From positions 558,001 through 622,000 of the forward strand of contig NZ_CAJRAU010000002.1 of the NCBI RefSeq assembly GCF_907165045.1: a DNA stretch of 64,000 bases, in the 5' to 3' direction. Position numbers and translations under genes: made by a program. This stretch comes from Dyadobacter linearis (GTDB taxonomy: Bacteria > Bacteroidota > Bacteroidia > Cytophagales > Spirosomataceae). Of this stretch, positions 1 to 8,539 are shown piece by piece. The notes beneath the pieces were generated by a model. It saw only the letters and a program-made list of their open reading frames with translations, was not told the origin of the DNA and did not search any database. How positions within the stretch are numbered: the stretch's first letter is position 1; each line of letters begins with the position of its first letter.

Positions 1-289
1 AAACTTCATCCTGGCCCGGGTGCACATGCAGCGGCGTTCCGCGGCCCTCACTGAGTGAAGTTTGCTCAAAAATTGCAAAACCACCATTCGTATCACTACC
101 CGAAACCTTAACATCCAATACATTCGCATTGACGCCCTTTAACTGAATGTGCCCATGCTTACGCCCTTCACCAGCCTTCGTTTTAAACACTTTTTCGATC
201 ATTCCCCTAAATGCCGCTGCCTTCGCAAATACAATGGCAGGAAGTGAACTAATGACAGCCATACTGCCAATGAATGCGTTTCTTTTCAT
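1..289 (-). CDS. Cupin-domain protein, C-terminus outside the window
   Basis: The first 96 residues can be read; the gene runs off the left edge. It starts at an ATG (287-289, minus strand) and opens with MKRNAFIGS followed by a hydrophobic stretch ending near VFAKA, which suggests an exported protein. The part seen contains GRGTPLHVHPGQDE, the start of a cupin metal-binding motif in which the two His and the Glu normally bind a metal. This is typical of small quercetin-dioxygenase-like cupins common in Cytophagales. The substrate cannot be inferred and the second cupin motif is not visible. The next gene is on the opposite strand about 260 bases away. Confidence 0.7.
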   Translation of the reverse strand, partial: MKRNAFIGSMAVISSLPAIVFAKAAAFRGMIEKVFKTKAGEGRKHGHIQLKGVNANVLDVKVSGSDTNGGFAIFEQTSLSEGRGTPLHVHPGQDEV

Positions 290-554
290 AGGATAAGGAA
301 TGTTGAAAGTTGATTTGTTCAGGTTAAAAGGCATTTGGAAAAGTCAAATGTGCGCATTCCGATAGATGGACGCGTAGCGTTTGCGTTGATTATTTAAGCT
401 GAAATTTTAGAGGAGAAGCGCAACTAATGTAAGCATGTAGGAGGTGCGGAGCGCTACCTTTAAATAAGTTGGAAATAGCGCGAATGGAAGTCACTCTTCC
501 AGTATTCAGGCTTGTTCGTTGAATTTTTCCTGTAAACATTGTATTTTCGATGAA

Positions 555-818
555 ATGATCAATACTATGCAGCAGACATTTCAGATAAATCCCGCCAACA
601 TCAATGCGCAAGTGATCGAGAATATTCTCGCTACTGCCAAAGCCAAATTTGGAAGTCGTACATTTCGACTCATCATTGATGACGAGCCTATTGCCGCACC
701 GGTTGATCAAAAAGAGCTTTATAAAAAGACGCTGGAACTGCGCGAGCTGTTTAAAGATGTAAGTGTCCCACCTAATTTAAATTTGTCAGACTTGGCAAAT
801 GAAATGCTGGGCGAATGA
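555..818 (+). CDS. Putative antitoxin of a PIN-domain toxin-antitoxin pair
   Basis: Small protein of about 87 residues (MINTMQQTFQINPANINAQ...), acidic towards the end, whose stop overlaps the start of the PIN-domain gene by 4 bases (ATGA). Position, size and overlap are those of an antitoxin in a VapBC-type pair. The sequence shows no clear AbrB, RHH or Phd DNA-binding motif that I can name, so the antitoxin role is inferred from context. The frame is open back to a TTG at 519, but ATGs at 555 and 567 are more plausible starts; neither has a strong ribosome-binding site. Confidence 0.6.
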   Translation: MINTMQQTFQINPANINAQVIENILATAKAKFGSRTFRLIIDDEPIAAPVDQKELYKKTLELRELFKDVSVPPNLNLSDLANEMLGE

Positions 819-1225
819 ACAAAGTCTATTTTGATACCGATGTTTTGATCCATCTGCTTATTTCGCAAGAACCTGATAAAGCAGAGCTAGCTTACCCACT
901 CTATAAGGCAGCCACAGACAATAACCGTTTTTTTGTTTCATTACTTTGTCTGCAAGAGGTGGCTTATGTACTGCATCGTTTGGGGCAACAACCAGACAAC
1001 ATTGAGCGGATGCTAAACACCTTTTTGCCCTCAGAACCGGTATCTTATGATTTAAACCAAATGATGCGCGGCATTCAACTAGCTAAATTGGTTGGTTTTC
1101 AAAATATTAGTGATTGCATTCATACAGCCATAGCCGAAGATCACTGTACAGAGCTAATCACCTTCAACAAATCCGATTTCAAGCGGATCCAAAAGTTCTC
1201 CAAGCTTAAAATCACAATCCTGTAA
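815..1225 (+). CDS. PIN-domain ribonuclease, VapC-like toxin
   Basis: A 136-residue protein of the usual VapC length. Acidic residues sit where PIN nucleases coordinate Mg2+/Mn2+: D7 (with D9) in YFDTDVLIHLL, E48 in LLCLQEVAYVL, D100 in NISDCIHTAIAE and D121 in FNKSDFKRI. Proteins of this family cleave RNA, often tRNA or rRNA, and are neutralised by the co-expressed upstream partner. It overlaps the preceding small gene by 4 bases, so translation is probably coupled. No target can be predicted from sequence. The PIN call is firm; toxin activity is inferred. Confidence 0.82.
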   Translation: MNKVYFDTDVLIHLLISQEPDKAELAYPLYKAATDNNRFFVSLLCLQEVAYVLHRLGQQPDNIERMLNTFLPSEPVSYDLNQMMRGIQLAKLVGFQNISDCIHTAIAEDHCTELITFNKSDFKRIQKFSKLKITIL

Positions 1226-1777
1226 TTTCAAGCTACGCGACTACGCCTTGGTACATTGTGATATCAATAACTTCTTGATGCTGACTACTGGTGAAGTAAT
1301 CGCAGTATACTGGTAATACATTGATTTTGAATGACTATACAAACGAGAGAAAACATATTACAGAACTAGGAATTCGTCACCGCTTCTGAATCCAGCAAAT
1401 GGAAAGAGCACGAAACACGCAAACTCTGGAACCCGAAAGCTCTTGAAAAGTCAAGGATTATGGCGATTAATGCCCTTGCTGAATTGCGAAAACTTACAAC
1501 GTGACCGAAGGATTTGCCGGAGAATTTGTAGGTAAGATCTCAGACTGTGAATCACTGGGTGAAGAGAATAGTAATTTCGCAATTGATACGATTGTGCGGA
1601 ACGCGGAGGTGGGAGGAGTGGAGTTAATTCGAGTTTAAGGGGTTTGATTCCCCGTGAGTGTCTATAAGTCTAGCCGTTGAAAGGCCAGATGAGTAACTTT
1701 GATAATATTAATACCTTATATTTAGTTTTTATCTGATCCCATTGCCCGAAATCCACAATATCTAAGTTAACATTGAT
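1226..1777. other. Gene-poor 550-base stretch with decayed coding sequence
   Basis: No intact gene is seen between the PIN toxin and the DGQHR gene. Two short, mutually frameshifted open stretches lie at 1390-1504 and 1484-1638. A small T-arm-like hairpin (GGGG TTTGATT CCCC, about 1638-1652) lacks the rest of a tRNA. The stretch looks like the scar of past insertion or loss between two accessory modules. Confidence 0.5.
1390..1638 (+). pseudogene. Possible frameshifted gene relic, family unknown
   Basis: One reading frame gives a protein-like segment (SKWKEHETRKLWNPKALEK ... NALAELRKLTT) ending at 1504. A second frame, from about 1484, gives YNVTEGFAGEFVGKISDCES ... GGVELIRV, ending at 1638. 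Neither has a normal start, and both have the composition of real protein rather than of random translation. They may be the broken pieces of one small gene or two neighbouring relics. I do not recognise the family. Confidence 0.3.
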
Positions 1778-2773
1778 ATGAGCGAGAATGTAAAGTTTAA
1801 ATGCTTAGAGTGTACTCAGAATGAAAAGACTTTCTATGTATCAGTTCTTCCAAACGACGTCCTTAAGGCAGTCTGTTTCGTTTCGCGAAGAGATGATGAT
1901 TCGGAAAAGGGATTCCAAAGGATGCTTAATGAATCTAGGGCGCGCGATATAGCCAGACATTTGGATGACCTTAAAGGCGTTATCCCCTCGGCACTTATAT
2001 TGAGTGCTCAGGATAATGCTAAGTTTCACATAGATCAGACAAAAAGCGAAATTTCGTTTTTTACTGCTAAAAATAGTTTCATGGTATTGGATGGTCAACA
2101 CCGGTTATATGGATTGCTAAAATCCACTAAAAAATATGTTATCCCAGTCATCATTTTTAATAAATTAAATACTAATCAAGAAGTAAATCTTTTTATTGAT
2201 ATTAATACAACCCAGCGAGGTGTACCAACTACTCTTCTTCTAGATATCAAGAATATGTCCGGGAGAGAATCAAAAAAAGAGGAGAGACAGCGTCAACTGT
2301 TTGATAGGCTCAACACAGACAGTGTCCTGGCCGGCCTTCTATCTCCATCAAAAAGCCAAGTTGGAAAGATTACAAGAGTGTCATTTAATCAATCAACAAA
2401 TGATATCTTCGAAAGTGGCTTTTTTGAAGATAAAGATAATGATATAATATTCAAGGGTGTAAAGAACTATTTAGAAGCGTCTGAAAGAGTATTAAAGCTG
2501 AGCAAATCCGAAAAAGCTAAATTGACAAACGCTACTTTTTTTAGATCTCTATTCGCTATTTTTCACGAAGTAGTTGATAAAACATTAAAAGAGCACAGTG
2601 ATTTGAAGATAGAATCGATATCTAATGTGCTAGAACCCATATCGAAATTAAATTTCGATTCCTACACTGGGACGGGCAATGCAACCTTCAATAAGGTGGT
2701 TTCCGATATGAGAAAAGAATTAAATGAGTACGAAAGGCGATATAGCAACATCACTGGGGAACATTTATTTTGA
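1778..2773 (+). CDS. DGQHR-domain protein, DndB-like
   Basis: A 331-residue protein with the family-defining DGQHR signature at about residues 105-109 (VLDGQHRLYGL), followed near 139 by FIDINTTQRGVPTTLL, the second conserved block of the DndB/DGQHR family. DndB is the regulator linked to DNA phosphorothioation (Dnd) clusters, and related proteins occur in 7-deazaguanine DNA-modification (Dpd) clusters. No DndA/C/D/E, DndFGH or DpdA homologue is present here, so this is an orphan copy. It is followed immediately by an unrecognised gene whose start overlaps or abuts its stop, indicating a two-gene operon. Base composition is clearly more AT-rich than the downstream polysaccharide locus, consistent with horizontal acquisition. 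The biochemical role is unknown; a defence or DNA-modification-related role is inference. Confidence 0.8.
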   Translation: MSENVKFKCLECTQNEKTFYVSVLPNDVLKAVCFVSRRDDDSEKGFQRMLNESRARDIARHLDDLKGVIPSALILSAQDNAKFHIDQTKSEISFFTAKNSFMVLDGQHRLYGLLKSTKKYVIPVIIFNKLNTNQEVNLFIDINTTQRGVPTTLLLDIKNMSGRESKKEERQRQLFDRLNTDSVLAGLLSPSKSQVGKITRVSFNQSTNDIFESGFFEDKDNDIIFKGVKNYLEASERVLKLSKSEKAKLTNATFFRSLFAIFHEVVDKTLKEHSDLKIESISNVLEPISKLNFDSYTGTGNATFNKVVSDMRKELNEYERRYSNITGEHLF

Positions 2774-2775
2774 GC

Positions 2776-3705
2776 ATGAATCTTTTCGGTAAAAACTATC
2801 TAAGTGTTCGAAATGAGAACGTTCTGCCATTAATATCATATGGAGTTAAAAGAGCAAAATATCAACATTGGTCATTTAAAGATGTAATAACATCCAATAT
2901 CGTTTCCCTTAACAAGCTTTCAGGCAAATCAGTGGAAATCGAAATTCGAAAAGAAGATTACTATCGGGCACTTCATTGTGACATTGAGCTCTTTATGAAT
3001 AAGTCAGCCGTACAATATGCGGATTTTTTAAAGTCGAAATCGAATTCTCCTTGCTGGTCTTTTGTGACATTCTACTATTTGACCTTTTTCGCCGTCACAT
3101 GTTTTTTTCGATTTTTAAACAGAGGATTTATTTTTTTGAGTCGCGAGCAAAAGGATCGATTGGAACAATTTTCACTTGCCGTCTACTCATCTCCAATAAC
3201 ATTAGACAGCGGAAATTATTATTTTAAATTAAAAGAAGTGAACGCTGTTGGAAACATAATTCTTACCCTAAGCTTTAAAGGAGAAAGCGTTCATAAACTT
3301 AACTGGATTCAATTAGAAGCAACTTTCAGAGAATTTATTCCAAACTGTGATCACAATGAAAGGACTATGTTTAATTGCTTCTTGTCTCATTTTTCGGCAT
3401 TTAGGAATGATTTCCCATCAAGCCTAAGAAATGCTCTCAACTATAATGGTGAATCGACAATTTTGGATTTAGAGAATTCAATTCCATACATTGAGATGAA
3501 GAATCTTGATAGTGACTTTTTAAAGACCCTTTTTAGTATTGGAATGCAAGATCTCAGAATAAACCATACTAGTAGTCTTGCTCATCTGACCTCTTATTTA
3601 ATTGAATTTAACAACGAACTATATAATGAGTATATGGTGAGAAGCGGTTTTGGCAAAGATTTCGCTAGGGAGCGGAATCAATATTTGGAAGCAGCAAAGA
3701 GGTAA
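2776..3705 (+). CDS. Unrecognised partner of the DGQHR-domain protein
   Basis: About 309 residues starting MNLFGKNYLS. The ATG lies two bases after the upstream stop; a TTG at 2770 would give a 4-base overlap and is better spaced from a GGGGAA element, so either start is possible. The protein is AT-rich in coding and rich in Phe, Tyr and Asn. A strongly hydrophobic aromatic stretch (about residues 90-118, containing FVTFYYLTFFAVTCFF) could be a membrane segment or a buried helix. A later block, FRNDFPSSLRNALNY, resembles the Arg-Asn-rich helices of some HEPN/YaaC-like proteins, but this is only a visual likeness. No catalytic motif can be assigned with confidence. Its coupling to the DGQHR gene suggests that they work together. 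Confidence 0.75.
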   Translation: MNLFGKNYLSVRNENVLPLISYGVKRAKYQHWSFKDVITSNIVSLNKLSGKSVEIEIRKEDYYRALHCDIELFMNKSAVQYADFLKSKSNSPCWSFVTFYYLTFFAVTCFFRFLNRGFIFLSREQKDRLEQFSLAVYSSPITLDSGNYYFKLKEVNAVGNIILTLSFKGESVHKLNWIQLEATFREFIPNCDHNERTMFNCFLSHFSAFRNDFPSSLRNALNYNGESTILDLENSIPYIEMKNLDSDFLKTLFSIGMQDLRINHTSSLAHLTSYLIEFNNELYNEYMVRSGFGKDFARERNQYLEAAKR

Positions 3706-3799
3706 GTTTTTCGTGACATTTTTTTACATTTTATTTATAGTAGTTCTACATGAAATCAGTCAACCTTTAGTTTAGCATACAAGCCGACATTTCACAGGA

Positions 3800-3863
3800 G
3801 GCCCCGCCGGGGCCCAACAAATTATTATCATTCATTTCTAGAAACAGGTTGCTCCTCCGGAGC
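3800..3863. repeat. REP-like element with two GC-rich palindromes
   Basis: Two compact palindromes lie in AT-rich DNA: GGCCCCGCCGGGGCC at 3800-3814 and GCTCCTCCGGAGC at 3851-3863, separated by an AT-rich spacer ending in AACAGGTT. The pair resembles dispersed palindromic elements seen between genes in Bacteroidota genomes. There is no T-tract after either hairpin, so it is not a classical terminator. It sits between the convergent ends of the DGQHR operon and the XRE regulator gene. Confidence 0.55.
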
Positions 3864-3879
3864 TTTGCAGTTTACCTAT

Positions 3880-4314
3880 TTACCTCCCCCCAATCAACCG
3901 CTCCAACCTTTCCATCATCTCATCCTTCTCCTTCAACATCCGCTCATAAAGCTCCATTTTTTCGTGATGTAACTTCCTGATCTCTTCAATCGGATTTACA
4001 TTGAATGTTGGAGTATCTCCATTGTTGACGAATGCGCTATCCTTAAAGTCGTGGTAAGTATTCGTGATGATATTAATCGCTTGATTTTCATCAAAATTCC
4101 GAATCGCCTCCGCCGGAATTTTCAAAATTGCCGCCACCTGCTCCAAAATATCCGAATCGATCTTTTCCCTCTGTTCTAGCAGGGAGACTTTTTGCTGGTT
4201 CCAATCTTCGCCTAATTCGAATGCGAGAGCGTCTTGTTTGATCGCGAGCATTTCGCGAAACCTTTTGAGATTACGGCCTTCGTGGATCTTGGGATTGGAG
4301 GTAGTATGTGTCAT
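3880..4314 (-). CDS. XRE-family HTH regulator with C-terminal coiled coil
   Basis: A 144-residue protein with an N-terminal helix-turn-helix domain (about residues 12-70; NLKRFREMLAIKQDALAFEL, then DWNQQKVSLLE as the recognition helix). A linker follows, then a C-terminal charged helix (about 105-144; EEIRKLHHEKMELYERMLKE) that should form a coiled coil for dimerisation. This architecture is frequent in Cytophagales as a single-gene regulator. The upstream 100 bases contain an imperfect inverted repeat that could be its own operator. Its target genes are unknown; the GH5-like gene upstream on the same strand is a candidate only by position. Confidence 0.8.
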   Translation of the reverse strand: MTHTTSNPKIHEGRNLKRFREMLAIKQDALAFELGEDWNQQKVSLLEQREKIDSDILEQVAAILKIPAEAIRNFDENQAINIITNTYHDFKDSAFVNNGDTPTFNVNPIEEIRKLHHEKMELYERMLKEKDEMMERLERLIGGR

Positions 4315-4368
4315 CTGGAAAGGGTGTTTGGTTAAAATGGCAATTTATGTAAATCTCCCGGGAAGTTT

Positions 4369-4405
4369 CCGGATAATTTACACGGACCGAAATGTAAGTT
4401 ACCGG
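4369..4405. promoter_or_regulatory. Imperfect inverted repeat upstream of the XRE gene
   Basis: CCGGATAATTTAC and GTAAGTTACCGG form an imperfect dyad around a 12-base centre, in the 100-base gap ahead of the XRE regulator start. Such a site is a plausible autoregulatory operator. The assignment is inferred from position and symmetry only. Confidence 0.3.
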
Positions 4406-4414
4406 ACGGTTAGG

Positions 4415-6928
4415 TCATTCCAGCGTTACTTTTTGAATCGCGATGCCAGCAAGTGGTTTTTTAGCCTGATCGGTGGCTTGTGTTGGGATAATGGCGATTT
4501 GTAGAGTTTCGACATTTATTAAATCAACATTTCCAGCTTTTGGTGTGGTGTCTAGTGAATAGGGTAGAAATCCGGGGTAAGGGCGTGGGAGACTGACGAA
4601 GTTTACTTTTTGCATATCGTCCGTCGATACAGCATACGAGCTGATATCCGGTTTTAGATCCAATGTAGCGCCGTAAACGGAACCATCCTTGCCGATAAGT
4701 GCAAGCTGAATGGTGCAAGGTTTTTGATCGAGCGAGTGGCCTTGAAAAACCAACTTGTTTTTCGATGATAAATCCGAAGTGCGGCCTGCTACATTGTTTT
4801 TGAAATTATAACGCATTGCATATTCTTCTGCTTTTTCCGGGCTTATATTCAGCTCGGAAGTTCCCTTTTCGGGCAAGGGTGTCAAGCGCGAAGTTTTCAG
4901 ATATGGTCTCAATAATTGCTCGTGATCCAATGCTGCATTAAAAATGGTAATTGGTGAAGATTTTGCCTGAATGTGCGTTTCGAAAGGCTTTTCCTGATCG
5001 GAGGGATAGAAGCTTTCTGCTCCGTTTTCTTTGATTACAATGCTGTATTTCAAGACGTTGCCTTTCAAGAGGTCTTCTGGTACAATTGCAGAGTAATGAT
5101 AGCCACGCTCGTGTGCCAATGCCAGGTCCACAGGCTTTGCACCTTGGGTAAAAATTCTGATACGCGCCGCTTCAGGCTTTTTTAAAGAAACAATCTGCAC
5201 TTTGAAAGGCAGGCTTTCGCCTGCGGAAACCTGATTAACTGGCGTGTGAAGCACGTAGGTTTTTGTCAGCGTTGTTGCCGGTGCTACGAATTCGTTTAAT
5301 GTGATATTCTTCCATTTGCTGGTTGCATTTAACTTGCTTGAAGCCCCTTTTTTAACGAGCATATAAGTGCCGGGCGTAATGTCAAATGTCTGATTTTTGG
5401 TGAAAACACTTTTGGCATTATTTTCCTGGTTCAATGGCATAATCTCAAAATCATTTCCCAGATCCGGCAGTTGGATCGACATTGGCCACGGGCGCCAGTT
5501 GATAACAGCAAGGACTTTGTCCAGACTATTGTATCCAAATGGATCCTGCACCCAGATTGCATCAGGCAAAACTTCCAATCGCCACACGCCGTTTTCAAGC
5601 TTATCCAGAAAGTAAGCGCCCGTTCCTTCGTATTTTACAACTGCCGAGTTGCCTGAGCCACTAATATGTTCCAATGCTGCTGCATTGGGTGGAATCGTGG
5701 CTGTATTGTTGGTATAAATAAATTTTTCCTTCGTGACCATCTCCGCCAGATCCTGCCCATAACTTACCCTGAAATCGCCAAAAGAAGTATCTGCCGGGAA
5801 TTTGCCGAAATCTTTATATAGCGGAACATTGTGAAAAACTTCCGACGCTATTTTCAGGCTCAATGCTTTCTGCGGCGTGTAAATCAGGTTCATATAATGC
5901 GTGTCATACTCCGTATTGGCATAGGCAAAAAAAGTTGGGTCGTAAGCAAAGTGCGTGGCTAGCTGCATGCCGGCGGTGCGGAAACTGCGCGCCATAGCGG
6001 GATAAATATAAGAGCGGCCCACATCGGCAGCATCGAATTCATAGACAATCTTGGCCATTTGTTTAAACCTGGGATTGGTTGCGAAGGGGATTTTGTAGTC
6101 GTCCACATTTGGCAGCAAATTGCCCATGATCTCGTGTTTGGCTTGCAATCCCGTGGGATACCACTGGAATGTTCCGCCTTGAATGTCGGCATCGAAATAG
6201 CCCTGGGCCAGATGAATGCTGTGGCTGATGTTATAAAAGACCGGCTTTTTAGAGCCGGTCTTCCGCATGGAACTCGTCATACCATTGATAAATGCAGTCA
6301 CGTCACTGGCTTTCCCGCCGTGCTGAGGCTCGTTGCTGATCTCAAAAGCAATCAAATCGGGCTCGTTCTTGTAAGCCACGCCGGTGTAAGGATTGACGTG
6401 GTTGAGAAACTGATACAAATAATTTTGCTGTGCTTTAATCGCATCGGGATTGGTCAGGCAAGCTGCTTTGCCATATTTCCGCGAAAATCCCGGCGTTTTT
6501 TCATCCTTTTCCGGCCAGCCATTTCCCCAGTAAGCAATGGGCGTGAGCACAAACCGGATGCCGCGGTCTTTCATCTTTTTCAATGCATAATCCAGCAGTT
6601 TCAAATGCTCATTCTCTAGCAGATTTCCCAGCGTATCGCTGATCTCTGTATCCCAGACGTGGACGCGGTAAAGATCAAAACCAAGTCGTGAAAAGTGGTA
6701 TACATCATTGTCAATGGCTTTTTCGGGCGAAACGCCAAGTTGTTTTGCCACCCGGTAAGCATAGGCAAATGGAACCGTGTAATTTACCCCAAACCCTTTC
6801 ACTTCCTCTTTTGTCGTGCCCCAGCGCATAACGCCATCTTTGTCCACATAAACATCATTCGTTTGCTGACCAAAAGTCATTTGAACTGCAAAAAGGAAGA
6901 AGAAAAAAAAGGCACCGACAAGTTTCAT
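4415..6928 (-). CDS. Secreted GH5-like glycoside hydrolase (cellulase/mannanase superfamily)
   Basis: Protein of 837 residues beginning MKLVGAFFFFF with a signal peptide ending near TFGQQ. The frame is open further upstream but would run into the SusD gene, so the ATG at 6928 is chosen. The TIM-barrel domain covers roughly residues 30-420. NEP with E200 (EISNEPQHGG) is the probable acid/base, and YEFD with E297 the probable nucleophile, spaced as in clan GH-A family 5 enzymes. Beyond about 560 there are Ig-like beta domains. The gene lies 85 bases downstream of SusD in the same direction, so it is the hydrolase of this utilisation locus. The substrate is probably a beta-linked glucan or mannan, which cannot be settled from sequence alone. 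Confidence 0.82.
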   Translation of the reverse strand: MKLVGAFFFFFLFAVQMTFGQQTNDVYVDKDGVMRWGTTKEEVKGFGVNYTVPFAYAYRVAKQLGVSPEKAIDNDVYHFSRLGFDLYRVHVWDTEISDTLGNLLENEHLKLLDYALKKMKDRGIRFVLTPIAYWGNGWPEKDEKTPGFSRKYGKAACLTNPDAIKAQQNYLYQFLNHVNPYTGVAYKNEPDLIAFEISNEPQHGGKASDVTAFINGMTSSMRKTGSKKPVFYNISHSIHLAQGYFDADIQGGTFQWYPTGLQAKHEIMGNLLPNVDDYKIPFATNPRFKQMAKIVYEFDAADVGRSYIYPAMARSFRTAGMQLATHFAYDPTFFAYANTEYDTHYMNLIYTPQKALSLKIASEVFHNVPLYKDFGKFPADTSFGDFRVSYGQDLAEMVTKEKFIYTNNTATIPPNAAALEHISGSGNSAVVKYEGTGAYFLDKLENGVWRLEVLPDAIWVQDPFGYNSLDKVLAVINWRPWPMSIQLPDLGNDFEIMPLNQENNAKSVFTKNQTFDITPGTYMLVKKGASSKLNATSKWKNITLNEFVAPATTLTKTYVLHTPVNQVSAGESLPFKVQIVSLKKPEAARIRIFTQGAKPVDLALAHERGYHYSAIVPEDLLKGNVLKYSIVIKENGAESFYPSDQEKPFETHIQAKSSPITIFNAALDHEQLLRPYLKTSRLTPLPEKGTSELNISPEKAEEYAMRYNFKNNVAGRTSDLSSKNKLVFQGHSLDQKPCTIQLALIGKDGSVYGATLDLKPDISSYAVSTDDMQKVNFVSLPRPYPGFLPYSLDTTPKAGNVDLINVETLQIAIIPTQATDQAKKPLAGIAIQKVTLE

Positions 6929-7013
6929 TGAAAAAAGGTTAAAAAGTAAATGCTCCAAAAAAATCGCACACAATAAAAGGCGATGGCCGACTGCTGAAAG
7001 CCGACCACCAAAA

Positions 7014-8519
7014 TCAATATCCAGCTGTCTGCTCAATCTTTCCCTCCCCAACATTAATCACATATTGCGGCAAAGGAAATAGTTCAGACGGCCCGTGGTT
7101 CACTTTTCCGGCTGCTTCCAGCGCGGAAGCCCATTTTCCATGACGAACCAGATCAATCTTGCGGACGCCTTCAAAATAGAATTCAAAGCCCCTTTCCCGA
7201 AGAATAGCGTCATTGAATGCAGCTTTGGAAGCCGTAGCCGTCGCCGGTAAGACGGCAACCCCGCCGTGTTTCGTCCTTACTTCGTTGACCAAAGCGATGG
7301 CCTCAGCCGTCGGGCCGGATAACTGGTTAATAGACTCGGCCAGCATTAGTAACACATCGGCATACCTCAAAACTGGCATGTCATTTCCCTGAACGTCAGC
7401 ACCCGGTGAAGATTCGTCAGGATATTTTCTCAGAACAGGACCACGCATGTTGGTGCGGTTGCGTACTTTTCCGGCTTTGTCGGTGTAGGTTGGAATGAGC
7501 AGGTTTCTGCGTTTATCTGCCGGATCAAAAGTGTCGTAAAATGCCCAGGTAGGGCAGAAGACGCCGCTCGGATTGGCCCAGCCACCTCCGAGTTTGATGC
7601 TTTTGAAATCGTTTGGCAAACAATAAAGTGCCATTGCGTTGAAATTGCCGCCACCCTCGCCATTAGTGGGCGCCACCGGGTCGCAGTTCACCGCCCAGAT
7701 GGTTTCAGTATTCACTTCCGTCGATTCGCGGAACAAGCCGGCATAGTCAGAAACCAAGCTGTATTTGCCCAATGCAATCGTTGCCCGCGCTGCTTTTTCG
7801 GCCTCCGCCCATTTTTTTTCATTGAGATACAACCGCGTCAACATGCCCAGTGCCAATCCTTTGTTAAACCTGCCATATTCCGAAGGGCTTAGTTCCAGAT
7901 TTTCAGCCGCAAAATTAAGATCAGCCGCAATCATGGAAACGTACGTTTCTCGCGATGGGCGGGTGAGGTCGCTTTCGGCATTGGTGTTGATTTTGGCGGC
8001 GTCGAGGATTACGGGAACCGGGCCGTACATGTGCAGCAGATAGTACATCGTCCAGGCGCGTCCCATTCTGGCCTCGGCGATGAATTTGTTTTTGGCGGCA
8101 TCGCTGATGGTTGCTTTTTCAATATCGGCAATCACCTGGGTCATTCGGGTAACGTAACGCACTTTTTCAAAATGGCTTTGCTTTCCTTGCGTTCTGAGAA
8201 ATGTGAAATCTCCTTTGCTGAAAAATTCCCAGAAACCACCCCATTCCGTAAACACATTCATCTGATCGGTGGGCAGGTCAAACATTGCTAAATGTCCGTA
8301 TTCCGGGCTAAAAAACATGTTTTGGTATTCCACATCGCTGTAACCCCATTTCGAGCCAAAGGGCTTGTAAGCCTGCAATGTGTAAAGTTTAAAGTCAGCC
8401 TCGGTTTTAGGAAAGTTGGCAGGGGAGAGCACGCCGGTGAGCACCGGGTCAAAATTTTTCTCGCAGCTGGTGACGGTTAAGCTGGCCGCCACTATACCGG
8501 CAATGATGATCTTTTTCAT
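7014..8519 (-). CDS. SusD/RagB-family glycan-binding lipoprotein
   Basis: A 501-residue surface lipoprotein: signal peptide with lipobox LTVTSC and lipidated Cys19. The rest is SusD-like, with TPR-type helices around residues 100-260 (FIAEARMGRAWTMYYLLHMYGPVPV is the family's typical block) and the usual C-terminal RGFEFYFEGVRKIDLVRHG motif. SusD proteins cap the SusC barrel and capture the oligosaccharide. It lies 20 bases downstream of SusC and upstream of the GH5-like gene, forming one operon. Confidence 0.95.
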   Translation of the reverse strand: MKKIIIAGIVAASLTVTSCEKNFDPVLTGVLSPANFPKTEADFKLYTLQAYKPFGSKWGYSDVEYQNMFFSPEYGHLAMFDLPTDQMNVFTEWGGFWEFFSKGDFTFLRTQGKQSHFEKVRYVTRMTQVIADIEKATISDAAKNKFIAEARMGRAWTMYYLLHMYGPVPVILDAAKINTNAESDLTRPSRETYVSMIAADLNFAAENLELSPSEYGRFNKGLALGMLTRLYLNEKKWAEAEKAARATIALGKYSLVSDYAGLFRESTEVNTETIWAVNCDPVAPTNGEGGGNFNAMALYCLPNDFKSIKLGGGWANPSGVFCPTWAFYDTFDPADKRRNLLIPTYTDKAGKVRNRTNMRGPVLRKYPDESSPGADVQGNDMPVLRYADVLLMLAESINQLSGPTAEAIALVNEVRTKHGGVAVLPATATASKAAFNDAILRERGFEFYFEGVRKIDLVRHGKWASALEAAGKVNHGPSELFPLPQYVINVGEGKIEQTAGY

Positions 8520-8539
8520 ATGATTTTGAATGTCGAATG

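Noticed and set aside
390-710. 106-codon minus-strand frame
   Set aside because: It overlaps the start of the antitoxin-like gene on the other strand and does not resemble a protein family.
1637-1655. tRNA-like T-arm (GGGG TTTGATT CCCC)
   Set aside because: There is no matching acceptor stem, D-arm or anticodon arm upstream, and the T-loop C is replaced by T.
6059-6619. 186-codon plus-strand frame opposite the GH5-like gene
   Set aside because: Antisense shadow of a clear glycoside hydrolase; no independent evidence for expression.
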